Origin: Propionibacteriales bacterium
Lineage (GTDB): Bacteria; Actinomycetota; Actinomycetes; Propionibacteriales; Nocardioidaceae
Assembly (NCBI GenBank): GCA_009377795.1
Contig: WHTJ01000015.1
Span: 1 to 62,416, forward strand
Length of the DNA stretch: 62,416 bases
Direction of reading: 5' to 3'
The notes beneath the pieces are model-generated. The model was given only the letters and a program-made list of their open reading frames with translations, was not told the origin of the DNA and did not search any database. A program made the translations under genes and the position numbers. How positions within the stretch are numbered: position 1 is the first letter of the stretch; every line of letters starts with the position of its first letter. Shown here in pieces: positions 61,216 through 62,416 of this stretch.

Positions 61216-61833
61216 TTAGCTGTGAGCACCCCATCGTCCTCGGTGCACAACGCTGTCAAGGGGCTTGCGCCTGGTAGTAACGATCTGTCGTAGGTCGTCG
61301 GTAAGCGGGTCGTCGGGGTAGCCGACAGAGATGGCCCCAATGGGGTGGAACTCAGGGGGGACATCGAAAGCGTGCCGGTAGGCATCGATGCGATCCGCGG
61401 GGATGCCGAAGAAGCATGCTCCGAGTTCAGCGTCGACAGCCGTCAGCAGCATGAGCAATGATGCAAACCCGGTGTCGATGTCCCAGTACGGAGCCGGCCA
61501 CCAGGCATCGGACCGGTCTGTATGCCCCTTGTCGGGCTCTGCATAGCGGTCCAGGTAGGCGCTCTTGTTCGAATGCGGCACGATGAGCAGCGGGGCATCT
61601 ACGTTGGCTGCGAGCCAGCGCTCGGCATGCTCGACCGGGGTGACCGCCGCGCGGAACCGTGCAACCTCCTCGGGACCTTCTAGGACAAGAAACCCCCAAC
61701 CCTGAGAGAAGCCCCCGGACGGCGCGCGAGTCGCGTTACGGAGAATCCTGCCTACGGCATCTGGCGGCACCGTGCGGTTCGGGTCGTAGCGCCGGACCAT
61801 GCGGCGTCTGCGCACCACGTCTTGAAACTCCAT
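61216..61833 (-). CDS. Nitroreductase family protein
   Basis: The 205-aa protein has the FMN-binding nitroreductase pattern: FQDVVRRRRMVRRYDPNRTV, ATRAPSGGFSQGWGFLVL, DIDTGFASLLMLLTAVDAELGACFFG and PIGAISVGYPDD. It uses NAD(P)H and FMN to reduce nitro groups or quinones, or has another flavin role. ATG 61833 gives the usual N-terminus; ATG 61845 would add MIGG. It ends near the strong hairpin at 61143-61190. Confidence 0.9.
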   Translation of the reverse strand: MEFQDVVRRRRMVRRYDPNRTVPPDAVGRILRNATRAPSGGFSQGWGFLVLEGPEEVARFRAAVTPVEHAERWLAANVDAPLLIVPHSNKSAYLDRYAEPDKGHTDRSDAWWPAPYWDIDTGFASLLMLLTAVDAELGACFFGIPADRIDAYRHAFDVPPEFHPIGAISVGYPDDPLTDDLRQIVTTRRKPLDSVVHRGRWGAHS

Positions 61834-61889
61834 GCCGCCGATCATCTCAGGAAGCACCGGAGCCGTACCAAGTCACCGGCCGGCACCCG

Positions 61890-62108
61890 ATGGGTGAGGC
61901 TGAACCCGAGCATGGCCCTGCTGTACGAGCTCCTTGTCGATGACGTAAATGGATCGTCTGAGTTCGTGTTCGTCTCCCTGCCGGCATGCCATGGCACCGC
62001 GCGAACTTCCGACAACGGTTCTGGCGGCCGGCATGGGACGGCGTGAACCCGGATGATCCAGAAGCCGAAGAGGCGGGGCCCTGGAGGACCGCTGGAACCG
62101 GTCTCTGA
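61890..62108 (+). pseudogene. Remnant of a tyrosine-recombinase integrase
   Basis: In one frame SMALLYELLVDDVNGSSEFV appears, and after a shift near 61990 the frame reads MPWHRANFRQRFWRPAWDGV and stops at 62108. The pattern (E-F-V-F, then R-x-N-F-x-x-R-x-W-x-P-A-x-D) is that of the middle of actinobacterial phage-type integrases, before the HxLRHT region. No catalytic residues remain. A tail of about 170 further bases leads to the tRNA fragment. Confidence 0.5.
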
Positions 62109-62276
62109 ACGGAGCTTAGCGGCCCGGAGCGTGACCAGCTGGTGGATGCGTCCAGACCTCCGGCCGGTGGTCGACAAGGCCCTCAGAATCCACCAGGAGC
62201 GGATGGGAGCAAATCCCGCTCCCAATCTGCTCCCAGTCAGAAGCGGGCTACAACCGAAAAGGGGCTCTGACCTGCG

Positions 62277-62304
62277 TGGGCGCAACAGGGATTGAACCTG
62301 TGAC
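62277..62304 (-). other. tRNA 3'-end fragment, probable attachment site
   Basis: On the minus strand GTCACAGGTTCAATCCCTGT and TGCGCCCA read as the T-arm, T-loop (GGTTCAATCC) and acceptor 3' side of a tRNA. The 5' half of a tRNA is not present upstream. Such 3' fragments are left at the far end of an element that inserted into a tRNA gene. Confidence 0.6.
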
Positions 62305-62335
62305 TTGAGGTTCCCCCGGTTCTCCGGTGACTGGA

Positions 62336-62416
62336 TTATCTGGTTTCGGTTGGGGGTTCGGGGGTCGTAGCTGACTCGTGGTGGGTGTGCTGTCTGTGCC
62401 ACGTCTCCTCGTACTC
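62336..62416 (-). CDS. Partial protein at the right edge, stop near the tRNA fragment
   Basis: The last 26 codons of a gene enter from the right edge (EYEETWHRQHTHHESATTPE...TETR then TAA at 62336-62338). The end is 31 bases before the tRNA fragment. An integrase would be the normal gene here, but the readable tail is too short and too polar to show it. Confidence 0.45.
   Translation of the reverse strand, partial: EYEETWHRQHTHHESATTPEPPTETR

Noticed and set aside
61842-62402. A 186-residue minus-strand frame at the right edge
   Set aside because: It crosses the tRNA fragment and the integrase remnant on the other strand and shows no recognisable domain.

Overview
The window comes from a high-GC Gram-positive bacterium (class Actinomycetia). 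Codon third positions are almost all G or C, GTG starts are frequent, and the backbone order is actinobacterial. From memory of Mycobacterium tuberculosis Rv2216-Rv2230c, the same order is seen here: TIGR01777 protein, lipB, lipA, DUF4191 protein, RDD protein, glnA1, glnE, glnA2, panB, then RNase H/phosphatase, zinc-ribbon coiled coil and Nif3. The genus cannot be fixed from the sequence; a Propionibacteriales-type organism is plausible.

Layout. 1-8.7 kb: a partial gene, a two-component operon (methyltransferase, response regulator, kinase), the TIGR01777 protein, two small units, lipB, a coupled aminotransferase/sulfotransferase pair and a PP2C phosphatase. 8.9-12.4 kb: a four-subunit fumarate reductase/succinate dehydrogenase operon led by a small Cys protein. 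12.4-15.1 kb: a GH3 glycosidase, a decayed sugar ABC transporter and a GntR regulator. 15.1-18.2 kb: a membrane molybdopterin oxidoreductase and a divergent polytopic membrane protein. 18.2-22.1 kb: lipA to glnA1. 22.1-28.6 kb: an accessory island with a frameshifted gene, a DUF4143 ATPase, a secreted LVIVD protein, a Fic protein, tandem repeats and gene fragments. 28.7-31.3 kb: Tat-exported acetamidase, TM2 protein and thioredoxin. 31.3-48.7 kb: glnE, glnA2, nadE, CBS protein, panB, several membrane or accessory proteins, an H1-like histone, map, rnpB and the RNase H/zinc-ribbon/Nif3 operon. 48.7-54.6 kb: LysR with a PLP dehydratase, then small enzymes and methyltransferases. 54.9-62.4 kb: an accessory, partly decayed region with a cupredoxin lipoprotein, split HD-domain gene fragments, an ECF41 sigma factor with its partner, a PQQ-type sugar dehydrogenase, NUDIX plus HTH regulator, nitroreductase, and at the right edge an integrase remnant against a tRNA 3'-end fragment.

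Functional links. LipB and LipA make protein-bound lipoate. GlnA1, GlnE and GlnA2 form the nitrogen-assimilation core. The two-component operon and the molybdopterin oxidoreductase, 14 kb apart, share an 18-of-21-base match upstream, which suggests one regulon. A dispersed palindromic repeat sits at the 3' ends of at least seven transcription units and probably acts as a bidirectional terminator or RNA end. The ECF41 operon carries a near-consensus copy of its own family promoter.
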